Below, in pieces: positions 24,209-33,829 of a stretch of DNA of 41,495 nt (positions within the stretch are counted from its first letter, which is position 1; every line of letters begins with the position of its first letter). Made by a program: the position numbers and the translations under genes. The notes under the pieces were generated by a model. That model saw only the letters and a program-made list of their open reading frames with translations. It had not been told where the DNA came from and did not search any database. The stretch lies in the NCBI RefSeq assembly GCF_020165195.1, contig NZ_JAIUHR010000038.1:1-41495 (forward strand), given 5' to 3'. The DNA comes from Mesorhizobium sp. CA14. GTDB taxonomy: Bacteria; Pseudomonadota; Alphaproteobacteria; Rhizobiales; Rhizobiaceae.

Positions 24209-26404
24209 ATGAACGAACTGAAGCCGGTGCAGAGCGAGTTCATCACCGTCGAGGCGGCCAGCCCGGACGGCGGCAATCCCGACCGTTTCGTCAACCGCGA
24301 ATTCTCCTGGCTGCAGTTCAACCGCCGCGTGCTGGAAGAATCGCTGAACGAGCATCATCCGCTGCTCGAACGCGTGCGCTTCCTGTCGATCTCAGCCGCC
24401 AATCTCGACGAGTTCTTCATGGTGCGTGTCGCTGGCCTTGCCGGCCAGGTGCGCGAGGGCATCGCCTTGAAAAGCCCGGACGGCCGCACGCCCGAGCAGC
24501 AGCTCGAGCAATTGCTGCGCGAGGTCGAGCGCCTGCAGGAGGACCAGCAGAAGAGCCTCTCGGCGCTGATGACGTTGCTCAACAAGGAAGGCATCGAAAG
24601 CATCACCCGCGACGCGCTCACCAAGGATGAGAAGGCCTGGCTGGAGGAACATTTCCAGGAGCAGGTTTTCCCGGTGCTGACGCCGCTGTCGATCGACCCG
24701 GCGCATCCGTTCCCCTTCATCCCCAATCTCGGCTTCTCGATCGCCCTGCAACTGCGCCATCGCAAGAACGGCGAGGAGATGAGCGCGCTGCTGCGCCTGC
24801 CGGTGGCGCTCCGGCGCTTCATCCGCTTGCCCGACCGCAAGCACCATGTGCGCTTCATCCCGCTGGAGGAAGTGGTCGGCATCTATATCGGCAAGCTTTT
24901 CCCCGGCTATGAGGTCAAGGGCTCCGGCACGTTCCGCATCATCCGCGACAGCGACATCGAGGTCGAAGAGGAGTCGGAAGACCTGGTGCGCCTGTTCGAA
25001 ACGGCGCTGAAGCGGCGCCGCCGCGGCTCGGTGATCCGCATCGAATTCGATACGCTGATGCCGGCCGCGTTGCGGGATTTCGTCGCCGGCGAGCTCGGCG
25101 TCTCGTCGAGCCGTATCAGCGTGCTCACCGGTCCGCTGGCGCTCAACCAGATATCCGAGATTGTTGCCATTCCGCGCGACGACCTCAAATTCACGCCCTA
25201 CAATCCGCGCTTTCCCGAGCGCATCCGCGAGCATGGCGGCGACTGCTTCGCTGCCATCCGCGAGAAGGACATCGTCGTCCACCACCCCTACGAGTCGTTC
25301 GACGTGGTGGTGCAGTTCCTGCGCCAGGCCGCCGCCGACCCGGAAGTGGTGGCGATCAAGCAGACGCTCTACCGCACCTCCAACGACAGCCCGATCGTGC
25401 GCGCGCTAATCGACGCCGCCGAGGCCGGCAAGTCGGTCACGGCGCTTGTTGAGCTCAAGGCGCGCTTCGACGAGGAAGCCAACATTCGCTGGGCGCGCGA
25501 CCTCGAACGCGCCGGCGTACAGGTCGTGTTCGGCTTCCTGGAGCTGAAGACGCACGCCAAGATGTCTTTGATCGTGCGCCGCGAGGATGGCCGGCTGCGC
25601 AATTACGTGCATCTCGGCACCGGCAACTACCACCCGGTTACCGCCCGCATCTACACCGACCTGTCCTTCTTCACCACCGACCCGACGATCGCGCGCGATG
25701 TCGCGCAGCTCTTCAATTTCATCACCGGCTATGCCGAGCCCGCCGAGGAGATGCGCCTTGCCGTATCGCCCTTCACATTGCGCAAGCGCATCCTGAAACA
25801 CATCTCGGACGAGATCGTCCATGCCCGCGACGGCCGGCCGGCGCGCATCTGGATGAAGATGAATGCGCTGGTCGATCCGACCATCATCGACGCGCTTTAC
25901 GACGCCAGCCGCGCCGGCGTCGAGGTCGACCTCGTCGTGCGCGGCATCTGCTGCCTGAGGCCACAGGTGCCGGGCCTTTCCGAGAACATAAGGGTCAAAT
26001 CGATCGTCGGCCGTTTCCTCGAGCACAGCCGCATCTTCTGCTTCGGCAACGGCCACGGCCTGCCGTCGGACGAGGCGATCGTCTATATCTCGTCCGCCGA
26101 CATGATGCCGCGTAATCTCGACCGCCGCGTCGAAACCCTGGTGCCCATCACCAATCCAACTGTGCATGAACAGGTGCTTGGCCAGATCATGCTGGGCAAT
26201 GTCATGGACAACCAGCAAAGTTTCGACGTATTGGCTGACGGCACCTCCCGGCGCGTTGTGCTGGAGGAGGGCGAGGAGCCGTTCAACGCGCAGGAATATT
26301 TCATGACCAATCCGAGCCTCTCCGGACGGGGCGACGCGCTGAAATCGCATGCGCCCAAGCGCATTGCCCAGTTCAAGCGCCGCAAGAAGAACGCCGCCGC
26401 GTGA
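24209..26404 (+). CDS. ppk: Polyphosphate kinase 1
   Basis: A 731-residue enzyme that polymerises the gamma-phosphate of ATP into inorganic polyphosphate. The N-terminal segment has RFVNREFSWLQFNRRVLEES, and the two catalytic histidines fall at residue 449 (LKTHAKMSL) and 606 (EHSRIFCFG), 157 residues apart as in the E. coli enzyme. Start ATG 24209 gives the family length. The stop overlaps the ppx GTG by four bases, so synthesis and breakdown enzymes are coupled. Confidence 0.97.
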   Translation: MNELKPVQSEFITVEAASPDGGNPDRFVNREFSWLQFNRRVLEESLNEHHPLLERVRFLSISAANLDEFFMVRVAGLAGQVREGIALKSPDGRTPEQQLEQLLREVERLQEDQQKSLSALMTLLNKEGIESITRDALTKDEKAWLEEHFQEQVFPVLTPLSIDPAHPFPFIPNLGFSIALQLRHRKNGEEMSALLRLPVALRRFIRLPDRKHHVRFIPLEEVVGIYIGKLFPGYEVKGSGTFRIIRDSDIEVEEESEDLVRLFETALKRRRRGSVIRIEFDTLMPAALRDFVAGELGVSSSRISVLTGPLALNQISEIVAIPRDDLKFTPYNPRFPERIREHGGDCFAAIREKDIVVHHPYESFDVVVQFLRQAAADPEVVAIKQTLYRTSNDSPIVRALIDAAEAGKSVTALVELKARFDEEANIRWARDLERAGVQVVFGFLELKTHAKMSLIVRREDGRLRNYVHLGTGNYHPVTARIYTDLSFFTTDPTIARDVAQLFNFITGYAEPAEEMRLAVSPFTLRKRILKHISDEIVHARDGRPARIWMKMNALVDPTIIDALYDASRAGVEVDLVVRGICCLRPQVPGLSENIRVKSIVGRFLEHSRIFCFGNGHGLPSDEAIVYISSADMMPRNLDRRVETLVPITNPTVHEQVLGQIMLGNVMDNQQSFDVLADGTSRRVVLEEGEEPFNAQEYFMTNPSLSGRGDALKSHAPKRIAQFKRRKKNAAA

Positions 26405-27936
26405 TTGCAGTTTCCCAGGGCCGGCTTCAGGACCGGCGGCCGCTGTCGATCATCGACATCGGATCGAACTCGATCCGCCTTGTCGTCTATGAGGGGTTGG
26501 CGCGCTCGCCCACGCTCCTGTTCAACGAGAAGATGCTGGCGGGTCTCGGCCGCGGCATCGTTTCGACGGGCAAGCTCGACCCCGAGGCGGTGACGCGCTC
26601 GATGGAGGAATTCCGCCGGTTCCGCGCGCTGTCGGACCAGGCGGGCGCCGAGCATATGTATGTGCTGGCAACGGCCGCGGCGCGAGAGGCCGGCAACGGC
26701 CCCGATTTCATCCACCGCGCCGAAGATGTGCTGAAGACCGAGATCCGTGTGCTCACCGGCCGGCAGGAGGCCTATTATTCGGCGCTCGGCGTCATTTCCG
26801 GCTTCCATCCGGCCAACGGCATCGCCGGCGACCTTGGCGGCGGCAGCCTCGAGCTGATCGACATCAATCGCGAAACGATGGGCGAGGGCATCACGCTGCC
26901 GCTCGGCGGCCTGCGCCTGCAGGATATGGCGAAGAACTCGCTTGTCCAGGCGCAGAAGATCGCGCGCCAGGAGCTGTCGCGGGCAAAGCTGCTCAAAGGC
27001 GGGCAGGGCAGGGTCTTCTATGCCGTCGGCGGCACTTGGCGAAATCTCGCCAGGCTGCATATGGAGATGACCAACTATCCGCTCGGCGTCATGCATCACT
27101 ACGAGATTTCGGCCGACAGCGCGCAGGCCTTCCTCAAGCAGGTGGCCAGGGGCGAGGTCGAGAAGGTGCGCGGCATCGAGGGCGTATCCAAAAACCGCCG
27201 CTCGCTCCTGCCTTACGGCGCGGTCGTGCTGCAGGAGATCATGGCGGCGATGCAGCCCTCGAAGACCGTCGTTTCGGCCCAGGGCGTGCGCGAGGGCTTC
27301 CTCTATTCGCTGCTCGACGCCGAGGAGCAAAAGGCCGATCCGCTGATATCGGCGGCCGAGGAACTGGCGCTGTTGCGCTCGCGCTCGGTGCACCACGCAC
27401 ATGATCTGGTCGAATGGACCGGGAAGGCGTTCAAGGCGTTCGGCATTGACGAGACCGAAGACGAGGCGCGCTACCGTCATGCCGCCTGCCTGCTCGCCGA
27501 TATCGGCTGGCGCGCCCATCCGGAATATCGCGGCAGGCAGTCGCTCAATATCATCGCGCATGCCTCCTTCATCGGCGTCGATCATCCCGGCCGCGCCTAT
27601 CTGGCCCTGGCCAGCGCCTATCGCCATGACGGCATCTTCAACGACGGCATAGCTCCCGAGATCAAGGCGCTCGCGCCGCCGCGCCTGCTCGAGCGCGCCC
27701 GCGTGCTGGCGGCGATGATGCGTGTGGTCTATCTCCTCACAGCGGCGATGCCCGGCGTGATGCCGAGGCTGAAATGGGAGAGTCGCGGCAACGGCGCGCT
27801 GGTGCTGGTGCTGCCGGCCTCGCTCGCCGACCTTTATGGCGAGCGCCCGGCCGGCCGGCTGGCGCAGCTCGCGCGCATCACCAACCGGCGTCTGGTGCTG
27901 GCGGTCGAGGGCGGACCAAGTGTGTCGGTGAAATAG
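26401..27936 (+). CDS. ppx: Exopolyphosphatase (Ppx/GppA family)
   Basis: A 511-residue phosphatase that releases phosphate from polyphosphate ends. The actin-like fold ATP/phosphate motifs IIDIGSNSIRLVVYE (residues 17-31) and GDLGGGSLELIDI (about 142-154) are present; an HD-like helical C-terminal domain starts near 320 (SVHHAHDLVEWT). It starts at GTG within the GTGA overlap with ppk. Only seven bases separate its stop from the convergent DoxX gene. Confidence 0.93.
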   Translation: MIAVSQGRLQDRRPLSIIDIGSNSIRLVVYEGLARSPTLLFNEKMLAGLGRGIVSTGKLDPEAVTRSMEEFRRFRALSDQAGAEHMYVLATAAAREAGNGPDFIHRAEDVLKTEIRVLTGRQEAYYSALGVISGFHPANGIAGDLGGGSLELIDINRETMGEGITLPLGGLRLQDMAKNSLVQAQKIARQELSRAKLLKGGQGRVFYAVGGTWRNLARLHMEMTNYPLGVMHHYEISADSAQAFLKQVARGEVEKVRGIEGVSKNRRSLLPYGAVVLQEIMAAMQPSKTVVSAQGVREGFLYSLLDAEEQKADPLISAAEELALLRSRSVHHAHDLVEWTGKAFKAFGIDETEDEARYRHAACLLADIGWRAHPEYRGRQSLNIIAHASFIGVDHPGRAYLALASAYRHDGIFNDGIAPEIKALAPPRLLERARVLAAMMRVVYLLTAAMPGVMPRLKWESRGNGALVLVLPASLADLYGERPAGRLAQLARITNRRLVLAVEGGPSVSVK

Positions 27937-27943
27937 GGCCGGC

Positions 27944-28366
27944 TCAGGTCACTTCGGCGCCGAGGCCGAAACCGCGCCCGTCCGCCGACCATGCGCCGGC
28001 GCCAGCCATGGCGAGCGCCAGGAAGCCGCCGGCAATGGCGATGTCCTTCATCAGCATCTGCTGGTGCAGGAAGGCGAGGGTCGCATCGTCGCCGCCCTGG
28101 CCGTAGTGACCGATGAAGCCGGCGGCGATCGAGAAGGCGGCAAGCAAGAGCGCCACGATCCGCGTCTGGAAGCCGACCAGGATCAGCAATCCGGCGATCA
28201 GCTCGAACAGGCCGGTGCCCCAGGCTGCAAGAGTCGGAAGCGGCAGGCCGAGGCCGGCGAAATAGCTGGTCGTGCCGGCGATGTTGGTGAGCGCCTGGAA
28301 ACCGGAGGGCACGAACAACACGGCGAGCAGGAGCCGCGAGACGAGAAGCAATGCGTTGCGGGGCAT
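27944..28366 (-). CDS. DoxX family membrane protein
   Basis: A 140-residue protein with four hydrophobic helices and the DoxX motifs RLLLAVLFVPSGFQAL, LPLPTLAAWGTGLFELIAGL and ILVGFQTRIVALLLA. It is 35-45 per cent similar by eye to the next minus-strand gene, so the two look like a tandem duplication. It follows the terminator of that gene and thus probably has its own promoter. Confidence 0.85.
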   Translation of the reverse strand: MPRNALLLVSRLLLAVLFVPSGFQALTNIAGTTSYFAGLGLPLPTLAAWGTGLFELIAGLLILVGFQTRIVALLLAAFSIAAGFIGHYGQGGDDATLAFLHQQMLMKDIAIAGGFLALAMAGAGAWSADGRGFGLGAEVT

Positions 28367-28433
28367 TGGTCATCTCCCTTGCCGGAATCAGGCCGGCTGC
28401 CGGCGCAGTCTACGCCTACAACCGGAAAACGAA

Positions 28434-28463
28434 AAAGCGGTGCGGAAAATTCCGCACCGCTTT
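28434..28463 (-). terminator. Rho-independent terminator between the DoxX paralogues
   Basis: AAAGCGGTGCGGAA (28434-28447) pairs with TTCCGCACCGCTTT (28450-28463) over 14 bases. On the minus strand the stem is followed by TTTTCG then TTTT, so it ends the upstream DoxX gene. Confidence 0.85.
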
Positions 28464-28505
28464 CGTTTCGGTTTGGGAGGAATGCTTCAGTGTGAGAGGA
28501 AAAGA

Positions 28506-28928
28506 TCAGCCGCGCTTGGCGTCGATCGAATAGGCGCCGGCGCCCGAGGAGGCGAGCAGGATGAAGCCGCCGGTGATGGCGAGGTTCTTGAGGAACTGGA
28601 TCATCTGCATCTGGTCGGCCCAGCCGGTGTGAGCGACCAGCCCGGTGGCGATCGTGAAGATCGCGAGCACCCATGCGGCGATCCGCGTCTGGAAGCCGAC
28701 GAGAATGGCAAGGCCGCCGAGCAGTTCGATGAGGCCGACTACCACCGCAGTCACGGTCGGCAACGGCAGGCCGAGGGCGCCGAAGTATCCGGCGGTGCCG
28801 GAAATGGCGGTGAGCTTGCCGAAGCCAGAAAGCAGGAAAATAACGGCGAGCAGGATGCGGCCGAGCAGGATCGTGGTGGAGCTGTTGGACGCGGCGCTCG
28901 TACCGGCGGCGGAAGTGTTGATGGACAT
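28506..28928 (-). CDS. DoxX family membrane protein
   Basis: A 140-residue paralogue of the neighbouring DoxX gene with the same core (RILLAVIFLLSGFGKL, LGLPLPTVTAVVVGLIELLGG, ILVGFQTRIAAWVL) but a Ser/Thr/Ala-rich N-terminal tail of about 20 residues. Four membrane helices are clear. Members are often induced by oxidative or electrophile stress, which is background knowledge, not shown here. Confidence 0.85.
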   Translation of the reverse strand: MSINTSAAGTSAASNSSTTILLGRILLAVIFLLSGFGKLTAISGTAGYFGALGLPLPTVTAVVVGLIELLGGLAILVGFQTRIAAWVLAIFTIATGLVAHTGWADQMQMIQFLKNLAITGGFILLASSGAGAYSIDAKRG

Positions 28929-29115
28929 GGCGAGTCTCCGATTGGCGTTTGAATGCCCAGCCAGATAGACGACGAAGACTGTTCACTAAAGTCGCCTATG
29001 CGGCGACACATTGTTCACAGAAAAATGTTCCTGCCTCCCGCTCACGCACGCGAAAATCGTGTGGCCAGGTCCAGTTAGGGAGCAAATTGTGCTGTCACAA
29101 AATCTCCGTCACTTT

Positions 29116-29166
29116 GTCATCCACGGGCGGAGCAAGGAGCGAAGCGACGCGCGCAGACCTGGAATA
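29116..29166. repeat. Probable degenerate short intergenic repeat
   Basis: The stretch with GGGCGGAGCAAGGAGCGAAG and a following CGACGCGCGCAGACC resembles a short element I recall from Mesorhizobium intergenic regions, normally bounded by CATCCTAGG and its inverse. Here the ends are degraded. The surrounding region 28929-29197 has no gene. Confidence 0.4.
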
Positions 29167-29197
29167 GCGGCCTCGTGCGCCTTCCCGCGTCGTGAAA

Positions 29198-30595
29198 TTA
29201 CCCCGGATGCGTCATGTCCTCCGGCCGCACCAGCCGATCGTAATCGGCTTCGCTGACCAGCCCGGTGGCCAAGGCTTCCTCGCGCAGGGTGGTGCCGTTC
29301 TTGTGCGCGGTCTTGGCGATCTTGGCGGCGTTGTCGTAGCCGATGGTCGGCGCCAGCGCCGTCACCAGCATCAGCGAACGTTCGAGCGCCGCCTTGATGT
29401 TGTCCTCACGCGCCTCGATGCCCACCACGCAATTGTCTGTGAAGGAGACAGAGGCGTCGGCAAGCAGCTGCACCGACTGCAGGAAATTATAGGCCATCAG
29501 CGGGTTGTAGACATTGAGCTCGAAATGGCCCTGGCTGCCGGCGAAGGCAAGTGCTGCATTGTTGCCGAACACCTGCACGCAGACCTGCGTCAGCGCCTCG
29601 CACTGGGTCGGGTTGACCTTGCCGGGCATGATCGAGGAGCCCGGCTCGTTTTCCGGCAGCGAAAGTTCGCCGAGGCCCGAGCGCGGGCCGGAGCCGAGCA
29701 GGCGGACGTCGTTGGCGATCTTGAACAGCGCCGCGGCCGCCGCGTTGATCGCGCCATGCGAGAACACCATGGAATCATGCGCGGCCAACGCCTCGAACTT
29801 GTTTGGCGCGGTGACGAAGGCGATGCCGGTGATGGCGGCGATGCGGTCCGCCACCTTTTCCGCGAAGCCGACCGGCGCGTTGAGGCCGGTGCCGACGGCG
29901 GTGCCGCCTTGCGCCAGCTCCTGCAGGCCGGGCAGCGTCAGCTCGATGCGCTTGATCGAGGAAGCGACCTGCGCGGCATAGCCGGAAAATTCCTGGCCGA
30001 GCGTCAGCGGCGTGGCGTCCTGGGTGTGCGTGCGGCCAATCTTGATGATGTGGTTGAAGGCGCGGGCCTTGGCGTCAAGCGCCTTGTGCAGGTGGTGCAG
30101 GGCAGGGATCAGGTGATGCGCGACCCGCTCGGCGCAGGCGATATGCATGGCCGTCGGATAGGTGTCGTTGGACGACTGGCTCATATTGACGTGGTCGTTC
30201 GGGTGCACCGGCTTCTTCGAGCCCATCACCCCGCCGAGCATCTCGATCGCCCGGTTGGAGATCACCTCGTTGGCATTCATGTTGGACTGCGTGCCCGAGC
30301 CGGTCTGCCAAACCACCAGCGGGAAATGATCGTTAAGCTTGCCGTCGATCACTTCCTGCGCCGCCTCGACGATCGCCTTGCCGATGGCCGGATCGAGCCG
30401 TTTCATCTCCATGTTCACTTCGGCGGCGGCGCGCTTGACGATGCCGAGCGCGCGCACGATCGAAGCCGGCTGTTTTTCCCAGCCGATCTTGAAATTGCCC
30501 AGCGAACGCTGCGCCTGCGCGCCCCAATAGCGGTCGGCCGCCACCTCTATGGGGCCGAACGTATCGGTTTCGGTTCTGGTCTTTTCAGCGCTCAC
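29198..30595 (-). CDS. fumC: Class II fumarate hydratase
   Basis: A 465-residue TCA-cycle enzyme interconverting fumarate and malate without an iron-sulfur cluster. The superfamily signature is GSSIMPGKVNPTQCE; other active-site parts are TGSGTQSNMNANEV, SSNDTYPTAMH and GRTHTQDATPLTLGQEF. GTG 30595 with CGGAGAC upstream is chosen as the start since it gives the standard length; the longer frame to 30655 adds an unusual 20-residue tail. Confidence 0.97.
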   Translation of the reverse strand: MSAEKTRTETDTFGPIEVAADRYWGAQAQRSLGNFKIGWEKQPASIVRALGIVKRAAAEVNMEMKRLDPAIGKAIVEAAQEVIDGKLNDHFPLVVWQTGSGTQSNMNANEVISNRAIEMLGGVMGSKKPVHPNDHVNMSQSSNDTYPTAMHIACAERVAHHLIPALHHLHKALDAKARAFNHIIKIGRTHTQDATPLTLGQEFSGYAAQVASSIKRIELTLPGLQELAQGGTAVGTGLNAPVGFAEKVADRIAAITGIAFVTAPNKFEALAAHDSMVFSHGAINAAAAALFKIANDVRLLGSGPRSGLGELSLPENEPGSSIMPGKVNPTQCEALTQVCVQVFGNNAALAFAGSQGHFELNVYNPLMAYNFLQSVQLLADASVSFTDNCVVGIEAREDNIKAALERSLMLVTALAPTIGYDNAAKIAKTAHKNGTTLREEALATGLVSEADYDRLVRPEDMTHPG

Positions 30596-30700
30596 GGCAA
30601 GTCTCCGATCTGTCGATTTGGGCAACGGCGTATCGCGTTGCACAAACGGCATCAAGCGGAGATTGCGGGGGTGAAAGATGCAAATCGGTTGAAGGGAAGC

Positions 30701-31180
30701 TCACCCCATCGGCGGCCCGACAATGTCGATGCCGTTCTCGGCGCACAGTCTCGTCAGCGCCTCAATCATCTCTGGCGTCGGCACCGCCGCCGGCGGCAGG
30801 TCCGGCCGTTCGGCCGGGCGGCTAGCCTTTCGCACCATCGTCTCGAAGTCCGAACCGCGCGTCACCGTGAGCGTGCGCGCGCCTTCCGGAGACTCCACCC
30901 GGTAAGCGTGCGGCAGGCCTTTTGGCGCGAGCACCGTTTCGCCGGCGTCGGCAATCCGCTCGCGGCCGTCAAGGACGAAACGTATCCGGCCTTCAAGGAT
31001 ATGAAACACCTCGTCCTCATTGTGATGCACGTGCAGCGGCGCGGAATCGCCGTAGGGCTGGCGGTGTTCGATGACACAGATGCCGTCCTCGCCATCGGCC
31101 GACGAAACCCGAATGGTGACGAGCGTGTTGTTGAACCAGAGGAGTTCCTTGCCTGCGATCGTTGTGTTGATCATTGTCAT
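30701..31180 (-). CDS. Cupin-domain protein
   Basis: A 159-residue protein with both cupin motifs: HVHHNEDEVFHILEG (metal-binding His, His, Glu) and GLPHAYRV (third His). The C-terminal 45 residues are helical. The reaction is unknown; such small cupins are often dioxygenases, isomerases or sugar-binding proteins. The start ATG 31180 has GGAGAG upstream. It is divergent from the LysR gene, a usual arrangement of regulator and target. Confidence 0.85.
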   Translation of the reverse strand: MTMINTTIAGKELLWFNNTLVTIRVSSADGEDGICVIEHRQPYGDSAPLHVHHNEDEVFHILEGRIRFVLDGRERIADAGETVLAPKGLPHAYRVESPEGARTLTVTRGSDFETMVRKASRPAERPDLPPAAVPTPEMIEALTRLCAENGIDIVGPPMG

Positions 31181-31285
31181 CAGTGCTCTCCTTGTTGGGG
31201 ACCGACAAAGCGGCTTCGAGGGCGACTTAAAGCAAGGGCGAGCCGGCGATGGAAATCGAATGATCGTATGGGGCGGATTGATGCG

Positions 31286-32257
31286 ATGAATTTGAACGCG
31301 CTCGACCTCAATCTGGTGAGGGTGCTCGATGCGCTTCTGCGCGAGAAGAGCGTGACGCGCGCCGGCGAGCAGATCGGCCTTAGTCAGCCTGCGGTGAGTG
31401 CGGCGCTCAACCGACTGCGCCATGCGTTGAACGACCAGCTCTTCGTGCGGCGCGGCAACGACATGGTGCCGACACCGCGCGCCGAAAGCCTGGCGGAGCC
31501 GGTGCGCGCAGCGCTGCGCGAGATCGAGCGCGCCTTTCAGCCTGCGACCGATTTCGATCCGGCAAGGTTGGAACGAACCTTCACCTTCATGGGCGCCGAT
31601 TTCTTCTCCATGCTCCTGATGCCGCCCTTTGCCGCTCGCATCGCGGCGGTGGCGCCTGGTGTCTCGTTCCGCTTCCTCGACAGCGCCATAGGTGACGTCT
31701 CGAAGCTGCTGCAGGAGGATCGGATCGACCTCGCGCTGGAGCGCCCGCTTGAGGTCGCGGAGTGGGTCTCGAGCGTGGCGCTGTTCGGCTCGCCCTTCGC
31801 CGTCGTCGCGGCGAAAGACAATGCCGCTCTCGGCCGGGCGGGCATCGCCGAGGGCGAAGAGGTGCCGATAGAACTCTTTTGTGCGCTGCCGCACGCGCTG
31901 CGCTCCATCGATGGCTCGATGTCGGGTTTCACCGACGATGCGTTGGGCAGAATGGGCCGGGCGCGCCGCGTCACGCTTGCTTTGCCGCATTTCCAGGCCG
32001 TTGCGCTGGCGGTGGCGAGCGGGCCCTATCTGGCGGCCGTTCCAACGCAGTTCGCGGTTCAAGCTGCAAAATCCTTGCCGATTGGTATCTATCGAGCACC
32101 GATCTCGATCCCGTCGCCGGCCGTCAGAATGTACTGGCACGCGCGCCGCGACGATGAGCCACCGCATCGCTGGATCCGGGAGCAGATACTCGATGAGGTG
32201 GGAAAACTCGGCTTCAAGGACTGGGACGCTCCCGCGAGTGCTCACCCAGCGGTATAG
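31286..32257 (+). CDS. LysR family transcriptional regulator
   Basis: A 323-residue regulator. The winged helix-turn-helix is at residues 6-65 (LDLNLVRVLDALLREKSVTR, IGLSQPAVSAALNRLR), and the effector-binding domain follows from about 95. It belongs to the NodD/PcpR-like group by the opening MNLNALDLNLVRVLDAL. ATG 31286 is used; ATG 31268 is possible. Divergent transcription suggests that it controls the cupin gene across the 105-base gap. Confidence 0.88.
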   Translation: MNLNALDLNLVRVLDALLREKSVTRAGEQIGLSQPAVSAALNRLRHALNDQLFVRRGNDMVPTPRAESLAEPVRAALREIERAFQPATDFDPARLERTFTFMGADFFSMLLMPPFAARIAAVAPGVSFRFLDSAIGDVSKLLQEDRIDLALERPLEVAEWVSSVALFGSPFAVVAAKDNAALGRAGIAEGEEVPIELFCALPHALRSIDGSMSGFTDDALGRMGRARRVTLALPHFQAVALAVASGPYLAAVPTQFAVQAAKSLPIGIYRAPISIPSPAVRMYWHARRDDEPPHRWIREQILDEVGKLGFKDWDAPASAHPAV

Positions 32258-32330
32258 CCGTAATTGGAGCGGAATGCAGCGCCGAGCAACGCGGGCGGTC
32301 AAGCGCGGGAGCTACCACCGAGTATGAGCT

Positions 32331-32945
32331 TTATCCGGCCGAGGCTAACCCGACCGGCCCGGGATGGCGCAGCGCCAGCCGGCCCGCGACGAAATCCTTG
32401 ACCTGGCGCACGGCCTGCTCGCGCGTGACGCTGCCTGGCTGCAGGCCAAGCCTGAGCCACAGTCCGTCGATCAGGGCGGTGACGCCGAGCACGATCTCGT
32501 CGGCCGCTTCCGGCAAAGCGAGGCCGCGCAGGCTGGACAAGAGGTTCGAGCGCATGCGCGCGTGGATCACCTTCTGGATGCGCGCCAGCTTCTCGTCGCG
32601 CGCCACCTCGGCGCAGAGCGACAGCCAGGCGTGGCAGAGCGGCGGCAGGAACAGGTGCTCCTCGAAATCGCCCTCGATCACGGCGTCCACCCGTTCCATC
32701 GGAGACCGCGCCCGCTGCAGCCTGGCGACCACGGCGTGACAGAGCACGGCGTTGGCTTCGCGCATGGCGTGCTCGAACAGCTCCTGCTTGTTGCGGAGAT
32801 AATGCAGCACGATGCCCTTCGAGGCGCCGCCCTGGGCCGCGACCTTTTCCAGCGTCGCGCCAGCGATGCCTTCGCGCTCCAGAACAGCGAAGGCCGCCTG
32901 CCGCAACTCCTTGCGGCGTATGTCGCTGAGGCGCGTGAGTTTCAC
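32331..32945 (-). CDS. BetI-like TetR family regulator
   Basis: A 204-residue repressor. Helix-turn-helix near residues 28-50 (ATLEKVAAQGGASKGIVLHY), and a C-terminal domain with TALIDGLWLRLGL as in BetI, the choline-responsive repressor. No bet genes adjoin it, so choline sensing is not established. GTG 32945 with GGAGAG nearby is chosen over the longer frame. It lies downstream of the NIPSNAP gene on the same strand. Confidence 0.8.
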   Translation of the reverse strand: MKLTRLSDIRRKELRQAAFAVLEREGIAGATLEKVAAQGGASKGIVLHYLRNKQELFEHAMREANAVLCHAVVARLQRARSPMERVDAVIEGDFEEHLFLPPLCHAWLSLCAEVARDEKLARIQKVIHARMRSNLLSSLRGLALPEAADEIVLGVTALIDGLWLRLGLQPGSVTREQAVRQVKDFVAGRLALRHPGPVGLASAG

Positions 32946-33063
32946 CGGACCGATCTCTCCGGATCCCGTCTGGTGGTGGGCGCAGGACTGCGGCCACAAC
33001 CCGCATTGGGAAGACCCGGCCTTTGTCGCCGCGGCCATAGCGGGTATGTTGCCTCGCGGCTGA

Positions 33064-33816
33064 CTATCTCAACAGCGACCGGGTCGTCGGCGTCAGGCGC
33101 AACGTCTCTGCTGGCTTCGTCGAAACAGCTTGCATGGTTTCACGAACCGCTTGCCATGCCGGCGAAGCGGCGAGGGCGGCCCGATAGCTCGCATGGGCGT
33201 TGCCATCGTCGAAATCGATGACTGCGATGAAGACGTTGTCGGCGGCACGCACAGGCAAACGCGGAAATGTGTTTTCGGCGTGCTCGCTGATGAACGCGCC
33301 GAGCAGCCGGGCACCGTTTGCCGCAAGCTGAGGAACCGCCTGGAAACGCTCGCCAAAACCGGCCTCGGCACCCGGCTGCAAATGATGAATTGAGATCTCA
33401 ACAAAGCCGGGCAAGCGGCTCCGGTCGCTCATAGTTTCGGCCTCGGCAACTGTCGGCCGAAGCAACCCTGAGAGATCGAACGCCGCATCCGGCCAGGCCG
33501 GCTTCAGCAACAGCACGTCGTCGGAATCGATCATCGTCGCATTGGCGGCATCGCGATGCGCGGCCCAGACCGGCCCGCCATAGAAGGCACTCAGCGCGTC
33601 CTTCCTTGTCTCCATATCCGCGAAGCCGCGCAGCCAGACGAACATGTCGGGTCGATCGAGATCGCGGAACTGGCCGATGACGGTCAGGCCGGTCGCTTCC
33701 TGCGTTTCGACGAGCTCCCGGTCGAACAGCGCGATCAGCGTTTCGCGCTGCCCGGGCTTCAGCGTGTATTGCCTAAGCTCGACGACGGGTGAGGCAAGGC
33801 GGGAAGGTCGGTTCAT
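33064..33816 (-). CDS. NIPSNAP-family protein
   Basis: A 250-residue protein with two ferredoxin-like halves typical of NIPSNAP: VVELRQYTLKPGQRETLI at residues 11-28 and a degenerate second copy from about 135 (FVEISIHHLQPGAEAGFGE). Function is unknown in bacteria. Its start is 14 bases from the twin TetR operators, so the divergent TetR regulator probably represses it. Confidence 0.82.
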   Translation of the reverse strand: MNRPSRLASPVVELRQYTLKPGQRETLIALFDRELVETQEATGLTVIGQFRDLDRPDMFVWLRGFADMETRKDALSAFYGGPVWAAHRDAANATMIDSDDVLLLKPAWPDAAFDLSGLLRPTVAEAETMSDRSRLPGFVEISIHHLQPGAEAGFGERFQAVPQLAANGARLLGAFISEHAENTFPRLPVRAADNVFIAVIDFDDGNAHASYRAALAASPAWQAVRETMQAVSTKPAETLRLTPTTRSLLR

Positions 33817-33829
33817 GGCCAGAATCTCA

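Noticed and set aside
26083..27627. A 514-residue minus-strand open frame
   Set aside because: It is antisense to ppk and ppx, rich in Arg/Gly/His and without any motif.
29192..31285. A very long plus-strand open frame continuous with the LysR gene (about 1000 residues in total)
   Set aside because: The part before 31286 is antisense to fumC and the cupin gene, which have clear family motifs; long antisense frames are common at this GC content.
32331..32945. A betICBA choline-glycine betaine operon
   Set aside because: Only a BetI-like regulator is present; the neighbours are LysR and NIPSNAP genes.
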